NCBI RefSeq assembly: GCF_002099425.1
Contig: NW_018344252.1
Span: 2,232,001 to 2,296,000 of the forward strand
Direction: 5' to 3'
From: Phascolarctos cinereus
Lineage: Eukaryota > Chordata > Mammalia > Diprotodontia > Phascolarctidae
Length of the DNA: 64,000 nt
Part shown: in pieces, positions 61,937 through 64,000 of the stretch
Layout of the letters: each line of letters begins with the position of its first letter
How positions within the stretch are numbered: the first letter of the stretch is position 1
Translations under genes and position numbers: made by a program
Notes under the pieces: model-generated
What the model was told of the DNA's origin: nothing
Seen by the model: only the letters and a program-made list of their open reading frames with translations
The model's database searches: none

Positions 61937-63566
61937 GAATTCATTCATTTTTAACTGCAAACTTAAGTCACAAATACCACAGCATTCATGGATTTCTATT
62001 TGCTGCTGAACCTTGATTTTTTCTTACTATTTCTTTAATTTGGACATCACACTGATCTTAAAATTTTTAAAAATGTCTGCATTTTGGTGCATACTATGTA
62101 CTGCTAAGTTATTTCTGGTCACCGCTGGTCTCTGCATCTTTCAATCACATTCCCCTTATTTCGTGTTGGAGACTTGGAGCACTTCTCACAGTTCTGCCTC
62201 TTTGAGTTTCTCCCTCCTCTGCGGCCATTTTTGGTGGCTGTCCCTTGGCGAATGTGCAGAACCAACTGCACACAGAGATGCTTCCCTCTGCTACTCCCTT
62301 CTCTTAATACAGCCACCAAATCGAAAGATTTCAAAAGCAACAGGGCTTCCAGCAGCTCTCCTTTCAAGCAGCCAAACTGAGAACAAAAGAACTTCTCTTG
62401 ATGGGGCATACTTTGGAGCAAGAGCCAGTCCCAACAGGAGCGCAATCTCATTTCAAAATTAAAATCGGATTCCTTATTTGGGGTTTACACATAACTGAGA
62501 TTTCTGCTACAAATGCTACAAAATACAGGCCAACACCTAAGAAAAACATGAACCATCTGGCGGATTATCGTGAGCAAACTGACGCTGCTGAGCAGATTCC
62601 AGACTGAGCCCGACCTCTAGGGGCTGCCAAATACCAGGTGAGGAGAATGGTCACCAGAGACAAACAAGAAGAAACAAGACCTGGGGTCCAAGATGGCTTT
62701 ATTTAAATCCACAAGGGGAGAGAAGAAGCTCCTGCTGTGTGGTGAAACAGAATCCACCTTCCACTCTTGTCCTGATGTTACTACAGCGGGATCAATAATT
62801 GTGTTCTCTTTCCTGCTGAACTTAATGAGCTTTGTAGCAGCAGCAATCTGAAGTCTGAGCACTAGCATAAAGAAAAACGACGACCACCCATGCTGAGCAC
62901 CGGCAGCCCGTGCGTGAAGGGCTCGAACCAACGTCGTTCACAGCTACACGATGTCAAGAAGGCGTCATGAAGATTTCCGCGGCATTGCATGCCCAGCTGA
63001 AGGGGATCAAATCATGTGGCATGCGGGACCTAACAAGGCAGTGATTATGAATCTCCTTATGAAGTCTGAAGGCGAACACAGTCCTAGTTCATGATTTTCC
63101 ATTTCAGAATTACAGTTCAAACTGTCTATATGTACACAAACATGTACTTACAACCCTCCATATACAACATATCCCAGCCCAGATCTGTGCAAACATCAAA
63201 TGTGTTTACGTGTGAAAAGACAAGGCATTGGGGGAAGGGATGGACAACGCTGGCCCCGAGGCCAGCCTCTTTCCATCTTGGCCCCAAGCAGCAAGGTTAA
63301 CAATGCTTGAACTTGATGCAAGATAAAGTCACCCTTCCAAAGGCAGAGGCGACTCTCACTAACCAGGTAGAAATGAGAGTTCAAGTAGAAAGGATGGGGA
63401 CCCTGAGGCTGGGGGGAGGTGGCCACTCCCTCCTTGGGCTGGTGAGCCAGAAGGACAAAGTCTGACGTGGGGGAAGCTGATTCAAAGGGCTACAGTAACT
63501 CAAGGATAAAGAAGGAAAGGAAAACAGCCCACAGTCACGGTCAAAGCTGCCTAGGCCCAAACACAA

Positions 63567-63830
63567 AGGCAGCTCAGCAGCACAGTACAGAGCGCTGAGC
63601 CCATGGTCAGGAAGAGCCGAGTTCAAATGCAACCTCAGATATATCCTCGCTATCTGGGCACATCACTTCACCTCTGCCTGCCTCAGTTTCCTCAACTGTA
63701 AAACGATGGGTGTCATAATAGCCCCTACCTCACACGGCTGTTACAAGGATCAAATAAGGTTATATTTATAAAAGCCCTTAGCACAGAGCTTGTATGCAGC
63801 AAGTGCTTCATAAATGCTTATTCCCTTCTC
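63567..63830 (+). mobile_element. MIR-type SINE
   Basis: agagccgagttcaaatgcaa, tgcctcagtttcctcaactg and agcccttagcacagagcttg. Confidence 0.85.
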
Positions 63831-64000
63831 TCCCTTCCCTAAAGGGAAAGGTTTCACATAAGGATGACCCTGGGTGTTCTCTGCTGTTGGCACAGCACCA
63901 TCACAGATGGGTATAAAACAGCAGGGAGGGCCCAAAGGGCTGCAGACCCCCAGTGCGGATCCCAGCCCCCGCCAGCCCTGCCCCGCTGACATGCCCTAAT

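Noticed and set aside
62880-62960. ggttcgagccc on the minus strand, considered as a tRNA T-arm.
   Set aside because: No matching acceptor stem, D-arm or anticodon arm could be placed around it.

Overview
The window is nuclear DNA of a marsupial. It carries many copies of the marsupial tRNA-headed SINE (WSINE1-like, beginning ggcagctaggtgg), MAR1-type CORE-SINEs, well-preserved MIR copies, old L2 fragments and marsupial-type L1 3' ends and 5' UTRs. These families point to a marsupial; the species cannot be fixed by eye. I found no bacterial, phage, CRISPR or plasmid signal, and no tRNA, rRNA or snRNA gene.

The only gene I can prove is the 3' part of TUSC3, on the minus strand. It encodes the oligosaccharyltransferase oxidoreductase subunit, an OST3/OST6 homologue. 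Five coding exons are visible, in transcript order: 53472-53561, 39695-39758, 34411-34485, 32725-32815 and 20742-20757. Phases match at every junction, and together they give 111 residues covering the second to fourth membrane segments. They end in SFLIK and a stop, the C terminus of the shorter known TUSC3 isoform. About 450 bases of probable 3' UTR follow, down to about 20290. Upstream exons, including the thioredoxin domain, lie beyond the right edge. The alternative SDLDFE last exon was not found.

Layout. 1-20290 lies downstream of the gene: an L1/SINE insertion complex (1319-3143), a purine-rich simple repeat (4330-4680), a conserved-looking AT-rich block (6420-6960), a possible protein-like remnant (6976-7608), a minus-strand L1 (13066-14815) and a Ty3/gypsy reverse-transcriptase fossil split by a SINE (about 15400-15900). 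20290-53561 is the TUSC3 3' half; its introns are GC-richer and dominated by antisense L2, MIR and unique sequence, with CA-rich microsatellites at 46092 and 48597. 53562-64000 is the upstream intron, with L1 5'-UTR/ORF1 and 3'-UTR pieces in 56660-59395 and SINEs near the right end.

I did not find a previously undescribed biological system. The observations best worth checking are a tandem 3' splice site in the exon encoding the third membrane segment, a weak 5' splice site on the preceding 64-base exon, two SINEs inserted one after the other at one target with three copies of that target, an L1 insertion carrying two different L1 3' tails inside one target-site duplication, and the gypsy fossil.
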